Part shown: piece by piece, positions 43,870-55,164 of the stretch | Layout of the letters: each line of letters starts with the position of its first letter | Position numbering within the stretch: the first letter of the stretch is position 1 | DNA from: Acanthosepion esculentum | Lineage: Eukaryota; Mollusca; Cephalopoda; Sepiida; Sepiidae | DNA length: 64,000 bases | Direction: 5' to 3' | Assembly: GCA_964036315.1 (NCBI GenBank) | Contig: OZ038492.1 | Location: 37,581,118 to 37,645,117, forward strand | Program-made: the position numbers and the translations under genes | The notes under the pieces: model-generated | What the model saw: only the letters and a program-made list of their open reading frames with translations | Told to the model about the DNA's origin: nothing | Database searches by the model: none

Positions 43870-44284
43870 TTGCTGAATACTTTTGGGATTTTTTTTCTGT
43901 GCTATTCTGTCGGTAATGAAGACATCTCCGTACAAAATACAAATGTCTCAAACAGCTTTGGCTGCTTTGTAAAAGCAAAGGGAAAAAGATCGTTCATGTC
44001 TACTTGGCATTCTATCTCACAGGTGTGTCTAATCTGAAATGAAATTTCAGTACCTTTACACAATAGTTTCACGGGAATATCAGAATTACTAAGAACCAGA
44101 AATGTCTACGAGAGATCATCTTCGAGATTCTTGCGAAGGACGTGAGTGATCATAACTCTCCCCAGTTTACGATCCTTAGTAGCTCTTAGAATTTTTTTTT
44201 CTTTTTGCTATTTCCTCTAATCCCTGTTCGGTCAACCATTTACACAAGCTTGTTAGGCTTGTTTACACAAGCCGCTTTCCGTTA
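43870..44284 (-). mobile_element. Probable RTE-type LINE relic (end only)
   Basis: The stretch 44120-44290, read on the minus strand, has a decayed LLRATKDRKLWR-like end and a GESYDHSRPS ending. It corresponds to the better copies at 45.95 and 48.3 kb. The rest is unreadable. Confidence 0.35.
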
Positions 44285-44372
44285 TCCCTCTTGCCGAAGC
44301 TAAAAAGCAGCGAAACAATATATATATAACAAGCCTACGTTTTGGCTTTAAATAATCCACAAGCGGGTGTTA
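44285..44372 (+). mobile_element. SINE tail fragment
   Basis: It repeats the last ~70 bp of the SINE at 42249-42570 ('aacaagcctacgttttggct' and 'ccacaagcgggtgttata'). Confidence 0.75.
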
Positions 44373-45094
44373 TACTATAACAAATAATCATTCTTATTCT
44401 TAAATCTATTTTGTACATGTTAAAAGTGTTGTCTGTAATAGTGATTTCTGTGAGAATTTTGGTTAATTTGCAGATTAGGACCCGCGCTCAGTTTCCATTA
44501 CGGAAATCTAAGCGAGGAAGAACGTAGTTAACGGACTTTGTTTTTTTTTTACTGATCTTAGTCCTCTGAACTTGACTCAATTACTGCATAAAAGAACTAT
44601 ATTGCGTGCGCAATAATCAAGACAAGTGAATTTTCCACTCACAGCTGGCCAGCAGCAAATGAATATATGCAAACAACGCCAGTAATGCCTGTTGCGACGC
44701 GAATGAATCCGAACTTTTACTGTCGATAATTCCAAAACGGTAGATTTTATCAAATTTTCTAAGTCATTTTCGAATGAAACATATACATTTACACCTAAAT
44801 ATTCGGAAAAATTTGTAATGCAAACTGAGTGCAGGTCTTAATCTGCCAATTAACTGTAATTTTTAACTTGAAAATTTAACGTGCCGATCCCAGTAAATGT
44901 TCTTGGAATTTGTGTATACGTTTAATAAATGATTAAAAAATAATGATGGCGAGTAGGAATTTATTTGGAAAATGATAAATATGCTTTACCGAGTAAGCAT
45001 CGTGCTGAAGGAAAATTGAAAGAAATATTTGTGCCGACACTTGTGCATTTGGTAAACAACGGTACTGGTAACGCATCGTGTTTAAAGACGTAGA

Positions 45095-45560
45095 ATGACC
45101 TACCTTTCAAAAATGCAAAACTGCTGTCATATCTAGACTGGAGCTGCCCAATTTCGTCTTTCCAATCTTGGTAGAGTTCAAAAGCATCTACACGGCTATG
45201 TCGGTGATGGAATATTTTCCACCCTTTCGCATAGACGAAACGCCACAAGCCTCTCTCTAATCAATCCTTATCTCCATGGCAAATGTTTTGACTGGATACA
45301 TTACTTAGTTCTACCAGTTCTGACCTTCATGGCTAATCCCCGCCATGCTAAATCATTCCTTTCGTATTTTACTATTAAGAAGGATGTTCCACTTGAACAA
45401 ATTCTTTCGAAAAATCTCTACATTGGGGAACGGGGTCTGGGAGGATGCTTTCTCTATTACCATAATCTTTACATCTAGGATTGACCGTTATCTTTCCTAC
45501 ACATCCTAATAGATTGCTCTTCTTACTTTCTCCTGTTAGATCCGTAGAAAACTCTATTCT
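45095..45560 (+). mobile_element. Jockey-type LINE C-terminus, decayed
   Basis: A plus-strand relic whose pieces read as the TCCHI..DW...LDRVQKHLHG-like region, then 'ccccgccatgctaaatc' (TRHA block) and 'tattaccataatctttacat' (HYNLY block). Many stops are present. False minus-strand frames cover it. Confidence 0.55.
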
Positions 45561-45857
45561 ATAATACTCTACCTTGAATGGCACATAAGCCTTTAATTAA
45601 GTTAACATTAGTTAGAAAAAAAGTAGTGCATGAATTCAGATTATTTTTGCTTGTTCATTCATTTCGACCCAAGGCCCTTGAAAAATGCATTTACCTCTTT
45701 CTCATGCCCAAGTCAGATCTCATTCTATGTCCCCTGATGGAACCATGTAGCCCAATTAAATCTGTCACATATTCATTTGAGGCGAAGAGCTGAGTATGAC
45801 ATATTTTCCTGTTTCTAATAAATTATATAAAGTGAACTTCAAATTTTTAGACACCTT

Positions 45858-45922
45858 CTTCTTCTTCTTCTTCTTCTTCTTCTTCTTCTTCTTCTTCTTC
45901 TTCTTCTTCTTCTTCTTCTTCT
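45858..45922. repeat. (TTC)n
   Basis: About 21 TTC units. Confidence 0.96.
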
Positions 45923-45939
45923 ATGTGATCTGCCGATTC

Positions 45940-46320
45940 TGGACGTTGTATATCATGGCTCTCCACAATTTCCTGCCCTTTGTAGCTCTTAAAATATTTA
46001 TATCATTTCCTCATCTCGCCTTGTTCCGTCATCCATTTATTCAGGCTCGCTAGGTTGATTATGCATTGTTTTCCTCTGTCCCTCTTGTTTTCAATCTGTC
46101 TTGTGTGTATCAAATTTTCCAAGCACTCTTACCTCATTATGTTGCATGAAAATTTCAGCTGGCTCTTCCTGATGCTTAGTGTTATATTTGTTTCCATTTT
46201 CTGAAAACCATCGTCGTTGCTCACATGTTCAGTCAATGGTATTCTCAGCATCCTCCTGCAGAACCACATTTCTCTTTCTTCAAGATTCTTCATCTCTGCG
46301 GAGAATGTGCAACATTCACT
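45940..46320 (-). mobile_element. RTE-type LINE C-terminus, decayed
   Basis: The minus strand reads MWFCRRMLRIPLTEHVSNDD, then SIRKSQLKFSCNIMR-stop-ECLEN, then IENKRDRGKQCIINLASLNK and WMTEQGEM. This is the region after RT in the widespread endonuclease-reverse transcriptase LINEs with the RRML(R/K)I-W/LTEHV...LKFxGHIMR signature. Frameshifts and stops break it. Similar pieces lie at 48.3, 49.1 and 49.7 kb (minus) and at 58.0 and 59.1 kb (plus). Confidence 0.7.
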
Positions 46321-46674
46321 AACTACAAACGCATGATTTCCTTCTTATATTTACAAATATTAAACTGAGAAGCTCACAACGTTAACCATGGAAACTGTTT
46401 TTCATTACATTTTAAGCATCAAAACAATTCATATAAAAAACAGGCAGATTTCTGGCGGGTTCTCTGAAACAAGATTTTAAATTAAATGTAATAAAACTTT
46501 ACAAAACCGTTTTTTTATTAACTTGATTGTTTTCGTAGCTGCACATCAATCTCTGTGGGGTAATTAAATGCCAAAATCCAAATATTTTGAACACAATTTT
46601 AGGATTCAACTTTTGAATCCATAAATATTTTTGACACAATTGCATAACTTTTACTAAATATAAAATGTATTGTA

Positions 46675-47345
46675 TTATCATTTTGATATAAATAGTTATT
46701 GTTGGTTATTTTACTATAAATATGTATTGTTGGTCATTTTGCTATAAATATGTATTGTTGGTCATTTTGCTATAGAATGTATTGTTGGTCAATTTGCTAT
46801 AAAATATATTATTGGTCATTTTGCTATAAATATGTATTGTTGGTCATTTTGCTATAGAATGTATTGTTGGTCAATTTGCTATAAAGTGTATTGTTGGTCA
46901 ATTTGCTATAAAATGTCTTGTTGGTCATTTTGCTATAACTATTTATTATTGGTCATTTAACTGTAAGTATGTATTATTGGTCATTTTGCTATAGAATATC
47001 TTGTTGATCCTTTTGCTATAAAATGTCTTGTTGGTCATTTTGCTATAAAATGCCTTATAGGTATTTTGCTATAAATACTTATTGTTGGTTATTTTACTAT
47101 AAATATGTATTGTTGGTATTTTTACAATGAAAATGTATTTTTGTACTTTCATAGTTTTGTTTCTGTTTGGGAGTTCACTATTCACCCGTAGCTGTGACCT
47201 TAAAAGTTACTACCACCCCAGGTCAGTGTGGACCTGCGAACAAGAGCACTTAACATGTCATTCCTCGCTACTCAAAACCTCCGATCTCGTAATCAGAGGC
47301 CTTGCTGCCGGATATAGTTTATCATTATACACAGGATGATCTTTC
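46675..47345 (+). repeat. Minisatellite-associated dispersed repeat, copy 4 (longest array)
   Basis: About sixteen 26-28-bp units (GTTGGTCATTTTGCTATA with A-rich linkers) span 46680-47125. Some are arranged as a three-unit higher-order repeat of ~82 bp. A conserved ~200-bp body follows ('tactttcatag', 'cactattcacccgtagctgt', 'gtgtggacctgcgaacaaga', 'gatatagtttatcattatac'). The body has no open frame of note. Related copies at 14.1, 15.3, 42.6 and 47.8 kb keep the same order, so array and body form one element. Confidence 0.85.
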
Positions 47346-47784
47346 GTTTAAGCTTCAATGTTTGGATCCGAAAGTGAAATAATATATTTTGTTTCGGAAG
47401 GAACTACAAAGGAAGAGACATTTTCTTTTTTTGTTTTTAAATAAGACACGTGGTTTAATGTAATAGACATCACATAGAAATGAAATTCTATAAATTCAAA
47501 GAAGCTTATCTCTTATCTTGTTGTGGATCATCGATCTCTACAATTTGATATCTTTTTATGACCTGACTCATTCTGTTTATTTGGACTATTGTTCTCAACT
47601 TTATTATTATAGGCGTTACGACCGAGTACCTTCTGGTTATCTTCAGAAGTCCATTATTTCGTCTAATATATAGGATATCTTATACGTGTTGACTGTTGTG
47701 ATATTTTGTCTCTTTATTCTGTTCCTTAGTTGTTCCTGCCGAAACACAATATATTATTTCAATATCGGATCCGGACATTGAACT

Positions 47785-48060
47785 CACCAACGCTAAGCAA
47801 AAGATCGTCTTGGGTATGACGATAAACTATATCCTAGGACTCTGATAGGGAGAATGGAGGTTTTGGGGAGCGAACAACCACGTGTTAATTGTTGTTGTTC
47901 CCAGGTCCACTGAGACCCGGGATGGTAGCAACTGTTATGGTCCCATCCATGGGTGAATAGTTGACCCCCAAAATGGGGTCAAATACTGTCAAAGTATAAA
48001 AAATATCAGCAACGCATTTTCATAATAAAAAAAATTACCCGCCATAATATTTTGAAAAAC
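47785..48060 (-). repeat. Minisatellite-associated dispersed repeat, copy 5 (inverted)
   Basis: The minus-strand body has a TTGACCCCATTTTGGGGTC-type palindrome (47963-47984), 'cactgagacccgggatggta' and 'gatcgtcttgggtatgacga'. Only a trace of the tandem units remains, at 48001-48060. With copy 4 it forms an inverted pair 440 bp apart. Confidence 0.75.
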
Positions 48061-48199
48061 AACAACAACAAAACTATATTACAAGCTATACATTTTTGTA
48101 AAAAAATAAAAGACGGACAGTAGTATAATATAGTAAACAAAATTACTAATGCTTCCAAGATAATTAAATTTCCGCATTGAATGACCCATAAAGGGTTGA

Positions 48200-48530
48200 T
48201 ATACCACTAAACAAAATCAAACGAAAGTGCCATATAATATAGCCAGAATGTATTTTGCCAAAACCCGTCTACAGTAACATTCTCCTGAAGGGGCCCGGCA
48301 TATAGAAATATGCTGTGGATCTTCACGGCGTGGACAATCATGACTCTCCACAATTTCCTATCCCCGGTCGTCCCTAACAGTGTCTCTTCCTTTATCAATC
48401 CTCCCGTTCTGCAATCTGTTCACAGAATCTCGCCGGGTAAGTTAAACACTGCCTTCACTTATCTATCTTACCTTCAATGTGTGTTGTGACACTTAAGTTC
48501 TCCAAGCCCTCTTTCCTAAAGAGAATTATT
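48200..48530 (-). mobile_element. RTE-type LINE 3' end
   Basis: The minus frame at 48207-48398 includes LLGTTGDRKLWRVMIVHAVK. The usual end of this LINE group reads LLRATKDRKLWRSMI. Upstream, 48400-48530 is decayed. Confidence 0.65.
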
Positions 48531-48689
48531 TGAATTAACGGAAGAAAGTCAAAATATACAGACAATTCATTTCCGCATCGGCAAGCACAATTCTGAAACA
48601 TGTGATATGAACCTGTCATTATAGGCAAAAGTGCTGAATCTATCTGACATTGGATTTAAAGGAGCCTACTACCCCTGAAAAAAAACCCA

Positions 48690-48920
48690 GCACTGACGTG
48701 CTTTGCGACAGTATTGGTTAATTAAATGTTGCTGTGGTCACGACTTCAATCCCTGTATCAGGTACTGAAATAATTTACATGCTTTTGACATGAACGAACA
48801 AGAAACAACCCCACAAAGACAAAATAACTTAATAATAAACAGATGTGATATCCCATATCAGACAAAATAATGGGCACCTGATGATGGCCAGAAGGTCTAA
48901 AATAGCATCTATAAAATTGA
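48690..48920 (+). mobile_element. tRNA-derived SINE with hammerhead-like 3' motif
   Basis: A tRNA-like head (48710-48770, B-box-like GACTTCAATCC) is followed by a body. Near its end is CTGATGATGGCCAGAAGGTC (48878-48897). CTGATGA is the hammerhead ribozyme core, and TGGCC-AGAA-GGTC is a stem-loop in the stem II position. The expected GAAA is TAAA, so one core base is changed. Confidence 0.5.
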
Positions 48921-49054
48921 AGATGAACTAGTGTATAAACAAATTGAATGACAACGTTTATTGACAATTCCTCATATTAAAAATAGAATATCTATAAGTT
49001 ATTCGTATCTTTTCTATTTTTCATTTTTTTCCTACACTGTTCCTATGTGCCTTT

Positions 49055-49900
49055 CCTTCAAAACATCGACGATCATGGCCCTCCGCTAATTCCTACCATG
49101 TGTAGCTCTTAGTAAGTTTTGTGTTTTCATCATCCTACCGAGCTATGCCATTAATTAACAAACTTTTGTTAGGTAGGTTACTCGCTGCATCCCTATATCT
49201 TCAATATGTTTTGTGAGTGTCAAAATCTCCAAGCTCTTTTCCCGAATATGTCCTCGAAAGTTTCTGATTTCAAGTATAAGCGTCATTTTTGTTTTTATCT
49301 TCCTTAAAAATTGCTCATTAATAACATTCTATGATATTCTCAGCATCCTTCTGTAGAATCATATTTCTATTGACTAAAGGCCTTTTAACTGTGATGAGAT
49401 TGACCAATATGCACTGCTATATAGGATGACTGCTATTACATAAGAATTCAGTAGACTTTTCTTTGTTTCTAAAATCAGTTTTTGTTCTTTGATTTGCTTT
49501 TGGAAGGAACATTTCACTATTCCAAAAAGTCTTCGGATTTAGCTCCTTTAATTTAGTAAGACTATATTCATAAAATAACTTTTTCTTTCTAAATATGAAA
49601 TTGCATAAGTAATGAAATATTTAGAAAATGTCTGATTTTAAGTGTAAGCATAAGTTTTGTTTCGATATTCCATAAAAATTCTTCATTACTAAAATGTTCA
49701 GTAGATTTTATTCTCAGTATCCTTCTGTAGAACCACAATTCTTGCCTCATTTCACTTCTTCATCTCTCAGAATAACGTGCCGCATTCAGCATCTTTTAAT
49801 TTGGTTCTAACGAAAATTTCTTGTTTCTTAATACTTCGCTGAGGTTTTGGAAGGCGTCTTTTACTTTTCAAACGACCCTACAGATTTCGGTGTCACATTA
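49055..49900 (-). mobile_element. RTE-type LINE relics (two overlapping fragments)
   Basis: The minus strand 49060-49370 reads RKIKTKMTLILEIRNFRGHI, then REKSLEILTLTKHIED and a decayed LLRAT...WRRAMIVDV end. A second piece at 49600-49830 repeats the 'ctcagtatccttctgtagaa' block (RRMLRI region). Both are 5' truncated and full of stops. Confidence 0.6.
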
Positions 49901-50104
49901 TCTGTCCACTGTTAAGACATTTCTAAAATATTTCTCTTGATTTATATCAGTGTCTTTTATTCTTAATTATTATCCTGACAGACCTACATTCTGTTTTTTT
50001 TTTTTAATAGTGGGGGCGGTACTTTACACTGGTTAGTAATTATTCATTTTCAGCTTTCAAGATATTCATCATTCTTATATGGAACTTTCTTATTTCACCC
50101 CTTT

Positions 50105-50420
50105 ATTTGTCAGATATCCATGTGTGCGGTGTAATAGTTGAGATCTCGGAATTAGAAATCGTAGGTCCGAGGTGAAGTTCCGGTAATGTTCGTTAAAATC
50201 ACATACGCGAAAATATCCTTGGGGATGGTATCAATACATCTTCTCCGCCAAGCTATGGGGCAAATAGTAGGACATGTATATGGTTAAGTCATTTTTATGT
50301 TGAAAAAAAAAATATATATATTAATGCAATATTTATTTTCTAGAAAAGGAATTATCAATAAAATCCCAAATATATCTCGGCTTTAAATATCCCAACAAAA
50401 GGTTGATAAACCGTAATATT
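50105..50420 (+). mobile_element. tRNA-derived SINE
   Basis: The head has 'gtgtgcggtgtaatagttg' and a degenerate B box near 50160. The body has 'ccaagctatggggcaaatag', and the tail is 'ctcggctttaaatatcc'. It is the same family as 41943 and 42249. Confidence 0.7.
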
Positions 50421-51350
50421 TTTTCATGTGAACGTGGGCGATGACTCAAAAAAGTCTTTAGTACCGCTGATAATGACAAATGACATCTCTACAAACTGGA
50501 GAGTTATTCTCTGTCAAAGCTGAAGTTCTGGGAATTTGAGCTACAAAACCGAGTATATATACAGGCGAGCACAACTTGAAATATATTGTTTCAAAAAGTG
50601 AAAGGAAAATGTATATTTTCTAAATGAAAATTTAAAAAAAGATTAAAAATTGGAAATTTAATAAGTAATCGCCAAGGATATTCGAAAACTGAAGCAATGC
50701 TTGTGGCATAGAGTTAGAAACGCCTGAGGTATAATGGGATGCATTAAAAATTCAAATTCAGCTGGCGGCGGTCTCAGGTTGTGCGATAATAAGGAAGTTG
50801 CTGAACGTCTGAGGGGACGTTTTAGTATAGCGATAAGCACTAGACATCTGGTGCTAATGTGCAAATGCATTAATTATAATAATACAAAGATACTGAGAAA
50901 AGTGATGGAAATTTGGGAGCATTTGATGTCGTACACTCTCCGGCAAAATCTAAATATCAGAAGTGGATAAGCACATGCCTGAAATACAATGCAAGTATTA
51001 CAGAATAAAATATATAAGAACCGCTATAAAAAGAATGATTATACCATCTTCAGGACTTTAGGCGATCATGGCTTTCTACAGCCTTCTTTTCTTTTAATAT
51101 CTGTGAATTGGCATGGAGAACGACATTGCCGTGCTTACCCGTGTTCTCCTGAATGATTTAGCATTCATAGATTGTTTTTGCGTATAAACTGGCAGCCATC
51201 GAAATCAAGAGCGCCATGACTGAGCTGCTCTCTCAACCATAGCTGCTGGCGAAGAAGACATAATTCGTCCACTCGATTAAGTGAACGCAATAAACACGAG
51301 CATAACAGGGACTGGGTTTACAGATTTCTCATTCTGCGCCGATAACCGTT
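50421..51350. other. Anonymous DNA
   Basis: No gene is recognised. 51055-51115 holds a trace of the RTE LINE 3' end ('gcgatcatggctttctaca'). Confidence 0.45.
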
Positions 51351-51359
51351 ATGCTATCG

Positions 51360-51418
<59 letters not shown>
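51360..51418. repeat. (TA)n
   Basis: A pure TA run ending in TGTGTGTG. Confidence 0.95.
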
Positions 51419-51420
<2 letters not shown>

Positions 51421-51853
51421 GTGTGTATTTAGGCAGCATTTTTTCATTAATACATGTTTCATTAAATAATATAGATAAGTGTTGTCTGTATATTTTATGT
51501 AAGTTTTTTTCATATAGTCTGATAAGCTTAATAACATTATCATTAAACAAGGAAAGAAAATCACAATATTGATACATTTTTTTTTTTTAATCCAATCTAA
51601 GCTTTCGGCTTACATAAGCCATTATCAAAGATGACAATTACACAATATATTTAAGCAATACATGAACAAGAAATTGATGATAGTCTTATTTGTTTACATG
51701 GATGATTTCCAAGCAACGATAAACACGTGCATATAAAACGCTGAAAGCGAAAATCGCACAACAGCTCATGACGTCACAGATTGACCACGCGAGAATCCGA
51801 TGAGTATTGAGTATGGAAAGCCGTTGGTATGAACCAATGACTTCTGTTACTAA

Positions 51854-52153
51854 TTATAGGCATTTACGGATATTTTTGGAGATTTCATAGTTTATTTTGT
51901 TCAGGTTAGGTTTCAACTGTTTTATGTATATAGCTTCAAGATTTTTTAGTTTTTGTTTATTGTTTTCATGTTTAAGTATAGTTGTGTTTTCGACGAGGAT
52001 TTTCCGGAATTGTGTATGCGGCCAGGCATGTTGTTTTAAATGCCTAAAAATGTTAGAGTTATCATTCAAATGTAGTGTCAAGCGTCGTGAAAGGGAGTTT
52101 GTGGTGTGACCAACATAGATATTATTTAGTTCGTTGGAGATACAATCTCCCAA
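51854..52153 (-). pseudogene. PLE-1 GIY-YIG endonuclease domain
   Basis: A 99-codon frame with NNIYVGHTTNSLSRRLTLHL followed by RHLKQHAWPHTQFRKILVEN and KLKNLEAIYIKQLKPNLN. The IYVG block, the RRL Arg and the LEAIYIKQLKPNLN Glu are the expected conserved positions of GIY-YIG nucleases, with YVG in place of YIG. In Penelope-like elements this domain cuts the target for insertion. The frame is intact here, but it is separated from the RT part by a frameshift. Confidence 0.82.
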
Positions 52154-52173
52154 AGGGCACCTGAATTTGTAAA

Positions 52174-52840
52174 CTATGTTGGTTTTTTCAAATCGCTAAC
52201 CGGGGGAGAAGAATCATTGCTAATAATTGAGTTGGATATACTAGATTTAGTGTAGTATATAATTAACTTAATTTTTTTGCTAGGATCTGTTGTAGATATG
52301 TTAGTATTTACTAATTTTTTTAGTATATTTTCATATTGTTTATAATTAGTATGCATTTGTTTACGATATAGGAGATTAATATGTTTGAGATAGTAGAAGC
52401 AGTATTATGTACTATTTGCTTAGTATTGAGATTTCTAAGAAAGCATCTTATTTGTTCATCAATTATATAGTTTGGAAAACTATTATTAACAAGTGTTTGT
52501 TTTATATTCTTTAGTTCACTGTAAAAAATCTGTTTTGTGGATGAATTAGTTTCTGCACGGTGTATTAGATTTTTTATAATTGCTATTTTGTAGTGATATG
52601 GGCATTCGCTCTTGTAGTTAAGTGTACATGAATTTATGCTAGTAGGTTTTTCATATGGCGAAATAGTAAATTTGTTATTATTTGTGTTTATCAATATGTC
52701 AAGGAAAGGTATTATTAGTATTGAGTTCATACGTGAATTTGAGGACAGAATTATTTTGGAAATATTTTTGTAGTTGAAGTATTTCATCTGTATTTTCAAC
52801 TAACATAAGAATATCATCAACGTATCTTACATAGATGGAT
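52174..52840 (-). pseudogene. PLE-1 reverse transcriptase C-terminal part
   Basis: The 159-codon frame (52320-52799) and the 60-codon frame (52174-52356) overlap with a frame change. They read NSILIIPFLDILINTNNNKF, PYEKPTSINSCTLNYKSECP, IIKNLIHRAETNSS and SELKNIKQTLVNNSFPNYII. FLDI...F...Y.KPT...HP/YHxK is the usual block after the YVDD active site in Penelope-like RTs. RYVDD itself lies just upstream, at 52808-52827, outside the longest frame. The N-terminal RT motifs are missing. Confidence 0.8.
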
Positions 52841-52895
52841 ATACTTACATAAAATATATATAACAACACTTATCTATATTATTTAATGAAACATG

Positions 52896-52901
<6 letters not shown>

Positions 52902-52947
<46 letters not shown>
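52902..52947. repeat. (TA)n between the two PLEs
   Basis: A pure TA run. Confidence 0.95.
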
Positions 52948-52949
<2 letters not shown>

Positions 52950-53059
52950 CAAGCGATAGAAGAACGAAAGTATGTGTGATCTGAAATAATGTAACAAAGA
53001 AGAGAAAGGAACATGACGGATAAAAATGGTAAATGCATATCAAATTTTAAACCGAAACT

Positions 53060-54740
53060 GAGGGCTGAAATTTACTACCAGAATTCGTAAATGAGATCTA
53101 TTAATGAAAAAATAATAAACAAATTGACACTGAATTTACCAAGGGTTTCATTCAAGTCATAGTCACTCCTACTATAGAAACCAATAAAAAAAATAAATGT
53201 GAGAGGAGACAGCTGAAGGCACTAAGGATCATAGCCAAAAACAAAATAAGGAAAACCAAATCAATTCCTCCGAAAAGTGGGGTGGGGTTGTGATCAAGAA
53301 CAAGAATACATAAATAGAAAAAAAATTAATTCACTACTCAACGATACCGGCACATATGAAAAAAATAAATTAACAAAAAATAATTATTGAAACTCTAAAA
53401 TTTAAAAAGGAGATTAAAAATGAAAACAAATCATGGTATCGACAAGTACCCCAATGCACCCTATCAAATCAAGAATAGATAATAAAAGACCCCCCCCAAA
53501 AAAAAACCCCACAAACTGGCGAAAGCTATAACAAAAGTTATAACTCCTCTGTTGGAACAATCGGCCGAACTCATATAAAGATATCAGGCTGCCTAGTTGA
53601 AAAACTAAGGGAAATGAACATGACTGACATGATCTGTCTACATATAAAGTTCATTTACACCAACGTTCCAGTTAGAAAATAATAAAATCCCTGAAAAAGC
53701 ATATTACATGATCAGAGTCAATCCCCTCCCCTTAATAGCTAAAATAATACAAATCTGCCGTCTTAACACCAATCAATGCTATTTCGAATTTAATAATGAT
53801 TTTTACAAAAGAATAATTGGATTACAAATGGATCGCCTCTTCGCGAAGTGATGGCATGTATTTTCGTAGAATTTCTCGAATATGGTCATTTCCAAAATAT
53901 TTTATCCAAACAATCAACATACTTCCGATATACTGATGTGCTCTATTAATATGGTCTCTTGATACTGATTTATTTGACCTAGTAGATAAAATAAGCAAAA
54001 ACGAACATACAATAGAATTTACAAACGAAATGGAAGAATAGAGTTCTTTCACTTTCCTAGATATCATGATACAATGCGTTAACAATGGTATAAAATTTGA
54101 TGTCCAACGAAAATCAATCAACAAAAACGATGTAATAAATGTTTATTCTTATATAACAACAAAATAAAATACGTTATAATCATCGGGTTCTATTTAAGAG
54201 CACTCCGATTTTGCAGCCCTCAATATTTATTTAAAGTGGAGAAATACATTGAAAACATTTTCAAGCGACTTCATTTCCCTAATTATCTTATATTAAATGC
54301 GAAGCAAAAGGCTAATAAATATTCCAAAATAGAAAAACGGCCACACTTGATAAACCCAATGAATCCAAAAATATATTCTACTAACATTATTACATCTACA
54401 ATTGAAAAGAACTCAACATAAAATTTGTTACTACTACATCTATAACAATATAAGATTTGTCAATACTAAACAAAACAATAAACTAAAATTTGGAAGAATG
54501 TACTCGATCGCCTGTATTAATTGTCACAAAAATACATCGAAGAAACGTCAAGGAATCTAAATAAAAAATTATAGGAACACAAAATAGACATTTTACAAAA
54601 TAATAAATCAAATACCCTAGTTACCACTTCAACGAGATTAATCACAATTTTGACATAAAATTCTACACTGTTCAAATGAGAAAACAAGACGTAAATATTT
54701 AGAGAGTGCTTTCATCGTAATGTCATCCATAGTAAATTTG
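53060..54740 (+). mobile_element. Second Penelope-like element (PLE-2), strongly decayed
   Basis: The plus strand shows FYKRIIGLQMDR (53799-53835) and then YFRYTDV (53929-53949), where active elements have YxDD. A block with IMIQCVNNGIKFDVQRKSIN and then KNDVINVYSY lies at 54060-54150. Later come YIENIFKRLHFPNYLILNAK and a CINCHKNTSKKR-like knuckle (54508-54555). Many frameshifts occur. The KFDVxRKSxNKNDVI...YSY signature belongs to a different PLE lineage from PLE-1. The two elements point away from each other. Confidence 0.7.
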
Positions 54741-54749
54741 CGCCTTGCA

Positions 54750-55040
54750 ATATTTAACCATCCATGGCAGATCTTCTATTATCACAGTGAGGGATATCTA
54801 AGGGCAAAAGTGATGGAAACAAAAAGAAAAATAATCTAAATGGAATAGTCGAGATTATATAAAAAAATAAGATTTTAATTTCCCAGCATCCCAAGTTCGT
54901 GTGCATGTGTAGTCGCACCAACGTAAAAAAATTGGTCCGATGAAGTCCAAAAAGATGGAACTCGTCACACGAAAACATTACTCGACTTTTTCTAACGCAA
55001 TATTGTTCTTGATATATAAAAATGCATATATCGTTATCTC

Positions 55041-55071
<31 letters not shown>

Positions 55072-55160
55072 AATATATCCCAAATATTGAGCACTTTCAT
55101 CTATGAGGATTTGAATGTTTATTCATTAAGCATAGAAGAATCCTCAATAGAAAGCACTGG
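54750..55160. other. Anonymous DNA with short (TA)n-(CA)n
   Basis: A small TA/CA run lies at 55040-55070. No gene is recognised. Confidence 0.5.
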
Positions 55161-55164
55161 GTGG

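Larger units (their letters stand above)
51590..52860 (-). mobile_element. Penelope-like element (PLE-1), 5' truncated
   Basis: The minus strand carries the end of an RT domain with the catalytic RYVDDILMLV (YVDD at 52813-52824), the RT thumb (52320-52799) and a GIY-YIG endonuclease (51854-52153). That order defines Penelope-like retroelements. Upstream of YVDD the sequence stops at ~52860. A T-run at 51580-51590, on the plus strand, marks the 3' end. A 36-bp segment just outside each end (51454-51489 and 52865-52900) is inverted relative to the other. Confidence 0.85.
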
